Part shown: piece after piece, positions 7,968 through 17,602 of the stretch
Numbering within the stretch: the stretch's first letter is position 1
Layout of the letters: each line of letters opens with the position of its first letter
DNA from: Desulfobacula sp.
GTDB lineage: Bacteria; Desulfobacterota; Desulfobacteria; Desulfobacterales; Desulfobacteraceae
Reading direction: 5' to 3'
Assembly: GCA_023701135.1 (NCBI GenBank)
Contig: JAMPXP010000031.1
Location: 1-42,132, forward strand
Length of the DNA: 42,132 nucleotides
Notes under the pieces: model-generated
Databases searched by the model: none
What the model saw: only the letters and a program-made list of their open reading frames with translations
Told to the model about the DNA's origin: nothing
Program-made: the position numbers and the translations under genes

Positions 7968-7990
7968 AGTGTAACGGATGTCGTTACACT
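7968..7990. promoter_or_regulatory. 23-bp inverted repeat AGTGTAACG-N5-CGTTACACT
   Basis: Two perfect 9-bp arms separated by five bases (GATGT), i.e. half-sites one and a half helical turns apart, as in dimer-binding operators. The arms contain the same GTGTAA core as the other repeats of the module. It sits between the stop codon of the zinc-ribbon gene (8146) and the helicase start (7526). Confidence 0.55.
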
Positions 7991-8145
7991 TTTATGGCAC
8001 CCATGAACACACCCTCAATAATTATATGTTATTGCGCAAATTATAGATCAGAAATTGCTGTCGAAAAAAGCCACTCGACCTTTTTATATTTAAAATAGTT
8101 ATGAGGATGGAAACCATTAAGGCCAATCCTTTATTAACAAGCATT

Positions 8146-9435
8146 TCAAAGGTCTTTATCTTCAGAATGTGTTTTGTCGGATACCCCTTTCAATACGTTG
8201 TTATCGGCTGGCACAGTATCTTCTGGATTAATGGATTTCAAATCTTCCGAACCATCTTCCCTATTTTTATCAGAAGCTAAATCGTTTTCTTCAGGGGAAT
8301 CAGGGGAATTTATATGACCGCCAGGAATATCGTCAAACTGACAAACAAAATCGCAAACATCAAGCTCCTCTTGAGCCCTTTCATGCAATATTTTGGCTCT
8401 CTCATCATCCACATTCTCTTTAAACAAATTCACTTCATCATCAAACGGATTACTTTTTTCTAAATTTTGTGAAAGCATAAAATCTTCATATTCAGTTTGT
8501 TCAATATTCTGTCGATATTCGGCTAACCCCTTTTGATAGTATAAGATTCTAGCATATTTATTGAATAATTTATTGTAGCAGATCAGTTCAAAATCAATCC
8601 TGTTTCGAATTGTTTTGTAATCATTTATTAGTTTAGGAAGATGATGTATAAATTTGACCGTATTCCATGAATACAGATCTCTATCCATATCCTTAAATTC
8701 ATCAGGTGTTAGATCGTTTAGAATTAAATCCTCATAATGTTTTTGGTAATATTCTTCACGCTTATTTTTTATCTCGAATCCCGAAACATACAACCGTTCT
8801 AAAGCACCGTGGGCTATCTCAAAAAAGTTATCAGGTAGATTTGGGTCTGTACTGTTGTCAACTGCAGTCAACCAGAAATCAGAGTCCCTGTAAACGGAAT
8901 CAGTCGGAATGATTCTTGGGAAAACTTTAAAACCGTGCTGATTCTCTATTTCAAGTAAAAATTGAAAGTCTTCCTCATAAAAATAGATGTCTGCTTTATT
9001 CTCTGTCATAGAAGAGAACAAACAGCATTGAAATTCACTTGGAACAGAAAACAAAGGTACACGAAAAATCGATTTTGGATTTTTTTTATGAAAGTCTTGA
9101 ATTATAGCAATTAAATCCTCGGTAAGAAATTTTTCAGAGAACGGGACGTAATATTTTAATGCGCTGCCATCCTCATAGTTAGGTTGATAAGCGGATGCAA
9201 ATTCTTCTAAATGGTTCAGGTATATTGCCTTGGGTGCGTTTGAATATTTATTTAATGTCGTGTGGTTGCATTTTGGACAGGTAAACCCGATAAGGTGGTA
9301 TTGGCCGTCTGTTAAAAGGATATAGCCCCAAAGCATATAAATATGCGAAAAGGCTTCAATGTCGTAAGAACAGTTACATTCAGGGTTTGAACATTGAATG
9401 GGGAAAATACTGTTTTGGATTTCTTTGTTATACAT
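8146..9435 (-). CDS. Zinc-ribbon protein of unknown function, partner of the SF3-like helicase
   Basis: A 429-residue protein of no family I recognise. The N-terminus has two CxC/CxxC-type pairs (CSNPECNC near residue 15 and CPKC near residue 54), giving one probable zinc ribbon in the first 60 residues. The middle (60-300) is mixed alpha/beta with many aromatics and Tyr-rich helices (YYQKHYEDL). The last 100 residues are strongly acidic and disordered (SPEENDLASDKNREDGSEDL). There is no signal peptide or membrane span. GAGGTG lies four bases before the ATG. It is transcribed leftward and followed, after 619 bases of repeat-containing DNA, by the helicase gene. A role in element replication or regulation is only inferred from position. 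Confidence 0.7.
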   Translation of the reverse strand: MYNKEIQNSIFPIQCSNPECNCSYDIEAFSHIYMLWGYILLTDGQYHLIGFTCPKCNHTTLNKYSNAPKAIYLNHLEEFASAYQPNYEDGSALKYYVPFSEKFLTEDLIAIIQDFHKKNPKSIFRVPLFSVPSEFQCCLFSSMTENKADIYFYEEDFQFLLEIENQHGFKVFPRIIPTDSVYRDSDFWLTAVDNSTDPNLPDNFFEIAHGALERLYVSGFEIKNKREEYYQKHYEDLILNDLTPDEFKDMDRDLYSWNTVKFIHHLPKLINDYKTIRNRIDFELICYNKLFNKYARILYYQKGLAEYRQNIEQTEYEDFMLSQNLEKSNPFDDEVNLFKENVDDERAKILHERAQEELDVCDFVCQFDDIPGGHINSPDSPEENDLASDKNREDGSEDLKSINPEDTVPADNNVLKGVSDKTHSEDKDL

Positions 9436-9750
9436 TAGTCACCTCATGGGAAGTTGTTTTTTACAAAAGATAAAGATTATAATGGTATAAACAGCCTGTC
9501 TTGAAAAATCAATACTATTTTAAAAACGATGTTTTTATAGGATTAATAATGGGATTGAAATAAACATTCTTTGTTGTTTTAATATTCAAAAACACCAAGA
9601 ATCGAATTTTTTCTAATTAGATAAAGCTATAATCTCAAGCCTGCAACCACCAAATTGATTTTTTTCAAAATAACTTGCTTAGCGGTAGACCGGAAACCCC
9701 GATTTTGAAATTTTCCGGGGCTCTTCCCCATTTTTATTCGGAAACACTTT
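9436..9750. other. Intergenic stretch between the zinc-ribbon gene and the R-M operon
   Basis: AT-rich, with no gene. A weak CCCCG/CGGGG pair around 9695-9720 downstream of the restriction gene could form a poor hairpin with a long loop, but I do not call a terminator. This is where base composition changes sharply from the AT-rich module to the GC-richer R-M operon. Confidence 0.4.
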
Positions 9751-12726
9751 TCACCCCGCCAACACCTCATGAATTGTCGTCGCTACCTTGAAATCCACGC
9801 CCAGGGCCTTGAAATGGGCTCTGCCGCAAACTATTTTTTTGTTTTCGTCGTCGCGGCGTTTGGCTGTGTCGTGGGTGGTTTTGGTTTCCCTTACGAGATA
9901 GAGCTTTTGGCCGTTTTCGGTGACAATGGCCCAGTCCGGATTGTAGGTGCCCAGGGGGGTGGGGATGGCGAACCACCGGGGCAGTTTGCAGAAAAATTTC
10001 ACGTTTTCGTCGGCATCGAGTTTTTCGGCCACATGCCTTTCCAGGTCGGATTCATAGAGGATGTAATCATAGGGAGTGCGGTCGTCCCTGCTTTTGATTT
10101 CATAGAGGCGGTTTAGATATTCCTCGATCTCGGGTTCTTCAAACAGGCGCATTTCATAATACTGGTCTTTGATCTGCTCATACTTGATGCCTTCGATGAC
10201 CATTTCATGCAGAGCGCGGTTGATGAGCCGAGCACTTTCGGTCATGAACACCTGGGGGTTTACCGTAAACTCCTTGAGCCTTCCGGACTGCTTGAGGATC
10301 TCCACCAAGGTGGCACGCGTAAGTTCAGTTTCCCGCTGAAAGTAAGCGAGGATATCGGGCAAGAAATGATGGGGTTTGACAGTGACGGTTTTGCTCAATA
10401 TCACTCGGTCCTGTTCAATTCCCGCCTGGGTGATATTCAGTCCGGTTTTATCGATCAGGATTCTTACCGGCTGGATGGTCTCCATGGCTTTTATCTTTTC
10501 AACAGCGCGGGCAATGAGCGTGTCGGTGTTAAATTCAACGCGATAGCGGGTCTTCTTGTTGATTTTATCCCAAAGGGCCTTGAAATCTTCATTGAGTTCA
10601 ACCCGCTTGTTGTATTTGACGGTTTTGCGATCTCGGGCATTGACGATCCGGTTTTTGAAAATATAGCGTTTCATTTCATCCACAATCACCGGCCGCATCG
10701 CTTCAAATTCAGGAGGGAGGTTCAGGACGAATCCTTCTTTTTCCGGAACAAAGCGGTCCGTGATATCGCCGGAGTCGTTTAGATATCCATTGCTCTGCAA
10801 CGCCTTCCATATTTGCGCAGAGGTTTCCTGGCCGATCTCAACGCCGGTGTGATCATCCACCAATCTGGCAAAACCAACTTTTTCAATGCGACCGAATTTG
10901 ATTTTGCAGTCGTTTTCAATATCATCCTGCAAGCCCCTAGCATATTCCTCAAATGATTCACTGGCGATCACTGTGAGCTTGTTGATGGTTTCATCAAACA
11001 CTCGCTCCCCGTCCCGGTTGACCGGCAGCCGCAGGCCCCGGCCCAAGGTCTGGCGGCGCTCCCGCTCGGTTCCCATTTCCCGCAGGGAGCAGATCTGAAA
11101 CACGTTCGGGTTGTCCCATCCTTCCTTTAATGCCGAATGGGAAAAGATAAACCGCAGGGGCACGTCTGAAGATAACAGCCGTTCCTTGTCCTGCATGATG
11201 AGCTTATATATTTCATCATCCGCTTTGGTTGCCCCGCTGGTATCTTTCAGACCCACAACTTTACCACCCTTCTTATCGGCTGAAAAATAACCGTCATGCA
11301 CGTCATCCGAGCAAAACGGAATCAAGCCCTTGTATATTTCCTTTTCAGACATGGTCCGGTAGGCGTCTTCAAACCAGTGGGCAATTTTGCCTTTCTGCCG
11401 ATTGCCGTCCTCGTCATACCAGCGATAATTGGCTACACGATCTATAAAAAAGAGGGATAGTACCTTGATGCCCTTGTCCTTATATTTCTTTTCCTTTTTA
11501 AAATGCTCCTCCACGGCCTGAACAATCTGTTCCCTCATCACTTCATCCCCCATGCCGCCTTCTTCCTGCTTGACCGTAAGGGTTTTGGCGTTGGCGAATT
11601 CAACATGCTCAAATCCGGGTTCCGCACTGATATTGGTGACAATGTAGCCGTCATAACCGGGCCGGTTGGTCTGCTGGCTGATATCGGTACCTTGTTTCAG
11701 CGTGATCTTCTTTTCTTTGGGGCCGGTTTTGGTGTCTTCATGAATGGTGGCTTTGGCATGAGGGATTCTGGCATTTTTGGCGTATCCGATGCTGTCGAGC
11801 CGGATAAAGGTCTGATTGAAGTTTTGCTCAGATTGAATGGACGCCACTTCGATTTGTTTGACCAGGCGCATGTCATAGGCCCGGATTGGATCAAGATTGT
11901 AGAGCAGATTGTAGGGATTGACATGGGTAGCGGAATAGCGCAGGCTCAGCAGTGGATTTAAGGTTTTGACGGCTTTTTGGGATTTCGAGGTATTGTCCAC
12001 GCTCTGGGGCTCATCCAAAATCACGATAGGCCGGGTGGACCGTACAAATTCGATGGGCCGACGGCCGGACATTTTATCTTGCTCCTGGTGAATAATGTTG
12101 AGTTTTTTGCGCTGCTCGTCCGTGAGCTTTGAATAATCCTCCACATCCCCGGCATCTTTCTGGAATGCCTGGATGTTGATGATCATGATCTGGATTTCAT
12201 TGCTGACCGCAAACTGGCGCACCCGGCTCAAGTCTTTAGAGTTATATACGAAACAATCAAAGGCGACATTGTCATACAGGCCCTTGAGATGGTCGTCCAT
12301 TATGTTGATGGAAGAGAGCACCCCTTCCCGGATGGCCACGGACGGCACCACGATAATGAATTTATTGAATCCGTATTTGCGGTTGAGTTCAAAAATGGTG
12401 CGCAAATACACATAGGTCTTGCCCGTGCCGGTTTCCATTTCCACGGAGAAATTGGGGAATGAATAGGGGGATTCTTTCTCCACCAGAAAACGGGATTTGG
12501 GGATATTGTTTCGCTCCTGGATGGCATGAAGGTTTTTCAGCAGCAGCGCGTCATCGATCATCATGGGATTGCTGACGCCCAATTCCGTAAACAATTCCAT
12601 CTGCCCGCGGGTCGAGGTATTCACCTCAAACGTCCCCTGTCTGACCGGCAGCCCCTCAAACAAATCCACCACCGAAGCGGTGGCTTCATGCTGATATTCA
12701 AGGGTGGCATCAAATTTAAGTTTCAT
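9751..12726 (-). CDS. res: Type III restriction enzyme, Res subunit (helicase-nuclease)
   Basis: ATP-dependent translocase and endonuclease subunit of a type III restriction-modification complex, acting with the methylase encoded just upstream. Helicase motif I is GTGKT (100-104) in METGTGKT, motif II is DEPQ (238-241), motif III is RYSATH, and motif VI is RRQTLGRGLRLP near 590. The C-terminal nuclease of the PD-(D/E)xK type is visible: D931 in NPDW, and E947-T-K949. The length of 991 residues is normal for Res and all motifs look intact, so it is probably active. The start follows a GGGGG-type ribosome site, nine bases after the methylase stop, so the genes are almost certainly cotranscribed. 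Confidence 0.93.
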   Translation of the reverse strand: MKLKFDATLEYQHEATASVVDLFEGLPVRQGTFEVNTSTRGQMELFTELGVSNPMMIDDALLLKNLHAIQERNNIPKSRFLVEKESPYSFPNFSVEMETGTGKTYVYLRTIFELNRKYGFNKFIIVVPSVAIREGVLSSINIMDDHLKGLYDNVAFDCFVYNSKDLSRVRQFAVSNEIQIMIINIQAFQKDAGDVEDYSKLTDEQRKKLNIIHQEQDKMSGRRPIEFVRSTRPIVILDEPQSVDNTSKSQKAVKTLNPLLSLRYSATHVNPYNLLYNLDPIRAYDMRLVKQIEVASIQSEQNFNQTFIRLDSIGYAKNARIPHAKATIHEDTKTGPKEKKITLKQGTDISQQTNRPGYDGYIVTNISAEPGFEHVEFANAKTLTVKQEEGGMGDEVMREQIVQAVEEHFKKEKKYKDKGIKVLSLFFIDRVANYRWYDEDGNRQKGKIAHWFEDAYRTMSEKEIYKGLIPFCSDDVHDGYFSADKKGGKVVGLKDTSGATKADDEIYKLIMQDKERLLSSDVPLRFIFSHSALKEGWDNPNVFQICSLREMGTERERRQTLGRGLRLPVNRDGERVFDETINKLTVIASESFEEYARGLQDDIENDCKIKFGRIEKVGFARLVDDHTGVEIGQETSAQIWKALQSNGYLNDSGDITDRFVPEKEGFVLNLPPEFEAMRPVIVDEMKRYIFKNRIVNARDRKTVKYNKRVELNEDFKALWDKINKKTRYRVEFNTDTLIARAVEKIKAMETIQPVRILIDKTGLNITQAGIEQDRVILSKTVTVKPHHFLPDILAYFQRETELTRATLVEILKQSGRLKEFTVNPQVFMTESARLINRALHEMVIEGIKYEQIKDQYYEMRLFEEPEIEEYLNRLYEIKSRDDRTPYDYILYESDLERHVAEKLDADENVKFFCKLPRWFAIPTPLGTYNPDWAIVTENGQKLYLVRETKTTHDTAKRRDDENKKIVCGRAHFKALGVDFKVATTIHEVLAG

Positions 12727-12735
12727 TCATCCCCC

Positions 12736-14736
12736 TTAGACTGTCCGGAAAACGATTTGTTGGGTTTTGTCCCGGCCCTGGTTGCGGGCCTCGAAGGTCT
12801 GAACCGCGTTGGCCTTGAGCTGATCGTTTCCTTTAAAGGCCCGGTCCAGGCAGATAAATTGAATGGGTTCGGCTTCGGCCACGGCATCGATGAGTTCCCG
12901 GGTGATGTTGTCTTCCAGGAAGATCAGCAAGGCGCCGTCGGCAACGGAAAAAACGGTTTTCCCGGCCAGTTGTTTCTTTTTCACCGGTTCCGTGAGTTTG
13001 AATCCAGCCTTGAGCAACAGTTCATAGAGGACATCTTCCGGGGAGGATTTGGGATCGATGTGTTCAACGAACAGTTCAAGCTGCCGGGCCAGTTTTTCCT
13101 CGGATATATCCGGATCAGCCCCGTCCCAGATTTTGAAATTGGATTTGTCGAGCTTGAAGACCTTAAAACCGAGATCGAGTGCGGGCGGTTTTTCTGTTGC
13201 CATGCCGGGCAATTGGCCAGCGGCTTCTTTTCCTTTGGCGGCCTGTTCTGCTTCAATCTTTTTAATGACCCGCCGGATGCGTTCCTTGCCGATATCGGCG
13301 ATGGTTTTGTATCCGGCTTTGAAGGTTTCGCTATCGGGGGCACAAGATTCGGGAAGCTGGACCATGATGAATTGACGGTTGCCGTTGTCCTGTTTATTTA
13401 AATCGAGGACGGCATGGGCCGTGGTGCAAGAACCAGCGAAGAAGTCGAGGATGATATCTGGCGCGTGGGATGACTCACGCGAAACTCCAGCGTTAGAAAT
13501 TTGTAAAATTCGGCTTAATAAACGAACAGGTTTTGGACCGTCAAAATAACCTTTGTCATCGAATAATTCTTTAAGCTCCTGTCTTCCCTCCTGATTATGA
13601 CCAACATCTTGATATAGCCATAGCGTTGTAGGCACCATACCTTCTTGAACCTCAGATAAAAACCGTTTTAACCGGGGGACATTATTACCCTCAACGCCGA
13701 ACCATATTCTGTTGTCATTAATCAATTCTTGAAGTTTTTCTTTTGAGATACGCCAACATGAACCATGAGCGGGATTTACTTCCCTGCCACTCGGAGTTTT
13801 TATTGGGTAGTCGTATTTTTCTGAATAGGTTTTGACGGTTAAATCACCGGACATCCAAACGCCACGAGGATCATTGTCGGGGTTTGAGTATCTTGAATTG
13901 GTTTCGTCAGTTCTTTCCAGACGACCTGGTATAAATTGGTCAATATTTTTTCCATAAATTAAAATGAAATCATGATTTTCCGAATAATATTTTGCATCAT
14001 TTTTTGGGGAAAAAGCCCTCTGCCAAACCACATTTGCTAAAAAATTCTCCTCCCCAAAAATTTCATCACACAGTTTCCGCAGATTGCTCACTTCGTTGTC
14101 ATCAATATGAATAAAAATAACCCCGTCATCCCGCAATAAGTTTCTTGCCAAATAAAGCCGCGGATACATCATGTTCATCCATTTGGTGTGATGCCTTGGA
14201 TTTTCTTTCGAATTTGCATCTTGGGAATTTATCCATCGGCCTTTTTGCCCAGCATATTCAAGATAGGTATCCAGGGTTTCAGAAAAATTATCCGGATAAA
14301 TGAACTCCTTGCCGGTATTGTAAGGAGGATCAATGCAGATAACCTTCACCTTGCCGTAATACGCCTTTTGCAGGAGCTTGAGCACTTCCAGGTTGTCGCC
14401 CTCAATGAACATATTTTCCGTCACGTCAAAAGCGACCGATTCCTCCCGGCAGGGCTTGAGCGTGCCCACGGATGGCTGCTGGATCAGCCGCATGGCGTCT
14501 TTTTTGTTAGGCCAGTCCATGCCGTAACGCTCCCTCCGGCTTTCAAACACATCGGAGAATTTCCCCAATTCGGCCTTGAGTTTTTCAAAATCAATGGATT
14601 CGACTATGTCCCCTTTTTCGTTTCGAGTTTCGGTGAATACCGATGGAAACGACTGTTTCAACTTTACCCGGTTCCCGGCACTTATATCCATTGATCGCAG
14701 TTCCATTTTTTCCGGAAAATTCGATTGGTCGGCCAT
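12736..14736 (-). CDS. mod: Type III DNA methyltransferase, Mod subunit (adenine-specific)
   Basis: Site-specific DNA methylase that recognises the target and protects host DNA; together with Res it forms the type III complex. Motif IV DPPYNTG begins at residue 136 and the SAM-binding motif I (DFFAGSCTT) comes after it, the beta-class order typical of Mod. The central part between them would contain the target-recognition domain. 666 residues is a normal length. No simple-sequence repeats of the kind that cause phase variation are seen near the start. AGGAG nine bases upstream supports the ATG. It starts 13 bases after the SNF2 stop. Confidence 0.93.
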   Translation of the reverse strand: MADQSNFPEKMELRSMDISAGNRVKLKQSFPSVFTETRNEKGDIVESIDFEKLKAELGKFSDVFESRRERYGMDWPNKKDAMRLIQQPSVGTLKPCREESVAFDVTENMFIEGDNLEVLKLLQKAYYGKVKVICIDPPYNTGKEFIYPDNFSETLDTYLEYAGQKGRWINSQDANSKENPRHHTKWMNMMYPRLYLARNLLRDDGVIFIHIDDNEVSNLRKLCDEIFGEENFLANVVWQRAFSPKNDAKYYSENHDFILIYGKNIDQFIPGRLERTDETNSRYSNPDNDPRGVWMSGDLTVKTYSEKYDYPIKTPSGREVNPAHGSCWRISKEKLQELINDNRIWFGVEGNNVPRLKRFLSEVQEGMVPTTLWLYQDVGHNQEGRQELKELFDDKGYFDGPKPVRLLSRILQISNAGVSRESSHAPDIILDFFAGSCTTAHAVLDLNKQDNGNRQFIMVQLPESCAPDSETFKAGYKTIADIGKERIRRVIKKIEAEQAAKGKEAAGQLPGMATEKPPALDLGFKVFKLDKSNFKIWDGADPDISEEKLARQLELFVEHIDPKSSPEDVLYELLLKAGFKLTEPVKKKQLAGKTVFSVADGALLIFLEDNITRELIDAVAEAEPIQFICLDRAFKGNDQLKANAVQTFEARNQGRDKTQQIVFRTV

Positions 14737-14749
14737 GTGTTTGTGCTCC

Positions 14750-17602
14750 TTATATCAGCTTCCATCCAATGGTGAATAATGTTTCCTCGGTGATTTCCTG
14801 GTGCAGGCGGGACTCGACTTCATCAATGAGAGTATCCTTGTGGCGCTCGATTTCCCTTGCCGCCTCATCATATTGCCGCCAGACGTCATCGCGCTTTTTA
14901 TCCAGGGTCCGCAGTTTCTTCTGGATCTCAATTTTCTCCGGCAGGTTCGGGGCCATGCGGGCCTGTTTCTTGAGTTCGGTGATCCGGTCGTCATAATCCT
15001 TTAACGTGCTTTTGAGGGTCTTTCGACGGTCATCAGCCCAGCGGTTGAGCTTGTCCATCTCTTCGTCGAAAAAGACCGTATTGCGCTGGGAAATATCATG
15101 GAGCACCTGGTTTTTCCGGCGGGTCCACGCGACGTTCACCCCGTTTCCGGAAATTCGGCCGGAAGAGGTGAGCCGGGCCGGAAGATTAAAGAGCCGGCGG
15201 GATTGGTCTGCATCCAGTTCCTCACCCTTGCGGGTGACGGCGACGGTGAGAACATAATCTTCGGTATCCAAGGCTTTGACCGTCAACAGGCAGGCCGTGA
15301 GCATGCCGGATTGCCCGATGAGATCTTCCAGAATCGATATTTTAATGCCGGATTCCGAATAAAGAAACAGCAACTCTGCATCCGGCAAGCCGGTTGCGGC
15401 GGCTTTCGACAAAACCCAACGGGCCAGGGGATGCTGCATGCGAAAGTGATGTCCGATGTCATCCCGGCGTTTCAAGGTGTAAGACCCAAGGGGGATCTCG
15501 GGCAACGGGGCCGCATGCAGCCGAAAGGTCAAGGCGTGATCGTCAAAGGCGGCCTGGTCCTCCAGCACATGGCGGGAGACATCCCACAGCAGGGATTCAT
15601 AACGGTTTAAGGACGCGACGGCTTCTTTCTTATAGACATTTAACTTTTCAGCGACTTCAGCGTCGAAATTTTCAAGAAGGTTCTGCCGCGTGGTGCGCAT
15701 ATTCTCGTTGATTTCAAGGCTCAGTTCCTTTTGCAGAGCATCAAAAGAAGTCTGAATTTCTTCTATGGTCCGGCAGGTCTGGTAAATCTCGGCGATCCGC
15801 TTTTCAAAGTCGACACCGGATTCAATGCTTCCCAGAACTTCATCACTGGCACCGAACACCCCGCTGAACAAGTGAAATTTTTCAGACAGCAGCTCATAAA
15901 CCCGCTGATCCGCCGCGTTGTTTTTATTTAAGAAGTTAACCACCACCACGTCGTATTGCTGGCCATACCGGTGGCACCTGCCAATGCGCTGTTCAATGCG
16001 CTGGGGATTCCAGGGGAGGTCGTAATTGACCACCAGGGAGCAGAATTGAAGGTTGATACCTTCGGCTGCTGCTTCGGTGGCAATCATGATGTTGGCTTGT
16101 TCCCGGAAATATTCTACCAGAGCGGCCCGGATATCAGCGGTTCGGGAGCCGGTGACTTTGTCCGTGCCTTCAAAGCGGGTTTTCCAGTTGGTGTAAATTT
16201 CTCGGGAATGCTCGTCACTGTTGGAACCGTTAAACAGGACAATGTTGTCTACCAACCCGTTTTCTTTCAGCAGATTTAAAAGATAAAGCTGGGTCCGGCG
16301 GGACTCGGTGAAGATAATCGCTTTTTCGGCCCCGCCCAGGTTGCGTGCCATTTCAAATCCGATGCGCAAGGCGGAGAGAAGGGCCAGGCCCTTGGCGTTC
16401 TGGGTGATCTGCATGGCCTGATCAAAAAAATACCGCAGATCAGTGATTTCATTTTTGATAATCCCCCGGTCTTCCGGAGATAGGGGTTCGGCCGGATCTT
16501 CATCGGCTTCAAATTCATCGGCCAGTTCATCAAAGGCCTCAAAATCGTCTTCCAGTTCCCCTTCCAGATCAGATTCCAACCGGGCAAGGGCTTCGTCGTC
16601 TTTCAGGCGCTTTTCCAGTTTGGCGGCAAGGGCACCTAAAGCACCAGCAATGGCAAAGGTGGATGACGCTAGCAGCTTTCGCAATATCAGCGTCATCAGG
16701 CTTCGCTGGCTGGATGGAAGGGCCTGGAGATTGGGCCGACGGAGATAATTCGACACCATCTCATACAAAATTTCTTCTTGTTTTGACGGAACAAATTCCT
16801 GGGTATAGGCTTTGCGCTCGGTGAAGCGGATGTATTCCAGCACCTGACGGCGTAAGGTGCGCTTGCATATCGGCTGCAACCGCTGTTTCAGGTCGTCGAA
16901 ACATGCATCCGAGGAAAGACGGCTGAACTGGTTGCGGAAACTTTTCAGATCGCCGAAGGCGTGCTCGTCAATGAAGCTGACCAGGCCGTAGAGTTCCAGA
17001 AGCGAATTTTGCAAGGGCGTGGCGGTTAACAGGAGCTTGGGGATTCCGGTTAAAGCCTGCTTGAGTTCCCGGGCGATCTTGTTGCCGGTTTTATAGACGT
17101 TTCGCAGCCTGTGGGCTTCGTCGATAACCACCAGATCCCATCGGATGGCCTGAACAAATTCGGATTTGTTGCGAGCAAAATAATAAGAACAGATCACGAT
17201 ATCTGTTGACGTAAAAGGATTACGGACGCCGTCTTTGACGGCCCGGTTGAATGTCCGGGCCTCATGAATCTGTGAGGGCAGATAAAATTTTTCCAGAAGC
17301 TCCTGATGCCATTGCTTTCGGAGACCCGCCGGCAGAATAATCAGAATCTTTCGTTTCCGCTCCGCCCATTTCTGCGCCAGGACAATGCCAGCTTCAATGG
17401 TTTTTCCCAGCCCGACTTCATCGGCAAGTATAACGCCTTTGGATAAGGGAGAGCGAAATGCAAACAGTGCCGCGTCCACCTGATGGGGGTTTAAGTCCAC
17501 CTGGGAGTCCATAAGGGCTGGCGTAAACCGCTCCACGCTCCCGGCCGGACACCGGCGGATGAGTTCATGAGCGAATAATTTGGCGTGATAGTCAGTGATC
17601 AT
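14750..17602 (-). CDS. SNF2-family DEAD/DEAH helicase-like ATPase linked to type III R-M
   Basis: A 950-residue superfamily 2 ATPase of the SNF2/RapA type that probably translocates on double-stranded DNA. Motif I is DEVGLGKT (61-68), motif II DEAH (161-164), motif III LLLTATPLQN, and motif VI RIEQRIGRCHRYGQ near 540. A highly acidic insertion lies between the lobes (about 340-375, many Glu/Asp). The C-terminal 250 residues are helical and Arg/Glu-rich, likely coiled coil (KKLRTLDKKRDDVWRQYDEAAREIERH). It is first in the operon, followed at 13 bases by mod and then res. SNF2 proteins occur in antiphage systems such as DISARM, but the other DISARM genes are absent here. The role in R-M (displacing proteins or aiding target search) is inferred. 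Confidence 0.9.
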   Translation of the reverse strand: MITDYHAKLFAHELIRRCPAGSVERFTPALMDSQVDLNPHQVDAALFAFRSPLSKGVILADEVGLGKTIEAGIVLAQKWAERKRKILIILPAGLRKQWHQELLEKFYLPSQIHEARTFNRAVKDGVRNPFTSTDIVICSYYFARNKSEFVQAIRWDLVVIDEAHRLRNVYKTGNKIARELKQALTGIPKLLLTATPLQNSLLELYGLVSFIDEHAFGDLKSFRNQFSRLSSDACFDDLKQRLQPICKRTLRRQVLEYIRFTERKAYTQEFVPSKQEEILYEMVSNYLRRPNLQALPSSQRSLMTLILRKLLASSTFAIAGALGALAAKLEKRLKDDEALARLESDLEGELEDDFEAFDELADEFEADEDPAEPLSPEDRGIIKNEITDLRYFFDQAMQITQNAKGLALLSALRIGFEMARNLGGAEKAIIFTESRRTQLYLLNLLKENGLVDNIVLFNGSNSDEHSREIYTNWKTRFEGTDKVTGSRTADIRAALVEYFREQANIMIATEAAAEGINLQFCSLVVNYDLPWNPQRIEQRIGRCHRYGQQYDVVVVNFLNKNNAADQRVYELLSEKFHLFSGVFGASDEVLGSIESGVDFEKRIAEIYQTCRTIEEIQTSFDALQKELSLEINENMRTTRQNLLENFDAEVAEKLNVYKKEAVASLNRYESLLWDVSRHVLEDQAAFDDHALTFRLHAAPLPEIPLGSYTLKRRDDIGHHFRMQHPLARWVLSKAAATGLPDAELLFLYSESGIKISILEDLIGQSGMLTACLLTVKALDTEDYVLTVAVTRKGEELDADQSRRLFNLPARLTSSGRISGNGVNVAWTRRKNQVLHDISQRNTVFFDEEMDKLNRWADDRRKTLKSTLKDYDDRITELKKQARMAPNLPEKIEIQKKLRTLDKKRDDVWRQYDEAAREIERHKDTLIDEVESRLHQEITEETLFTIGWKLI

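Larger units (their letters stand above)
7527..8145. other. Control/origin-like region between zinc-ribbon gene and helicase gene
   Basis: 619 bases without a supported gene, strongly AT-rich. The minus-strand frame upstream of the helicase ATG stays open to 7667, but its hydrophobic content and lack of a ribosome site argue against coding. The region includes two palindromes built on the TGTAA motif (7880-7891 and 7968-7990), an additional TGTAATTA at 7902-7909, and a GCGTTACG at 7774-7781. It would be the natural place for the helicase promoter and possibly an origin. Confidence 0.5.

Noticed and set aside
9695-9725. Possible terminator after res
   Set aside because: Only a five-base stem with a 14-base loop and no T run.
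12526-13401. 291-codon plus-strand frame opposite res and mod
   Set aside because: Shadow of the well-supported mod and res genes, which carry all catalytic motifs on the other strand.
9751-17602. DISARM or BREX system
   Set aside because: Only an SNF2 ATPase and an adenine methylase are shared; drmA/drmB or pglZ/brxC-type genes are missing, while a canonical type III Res is present.
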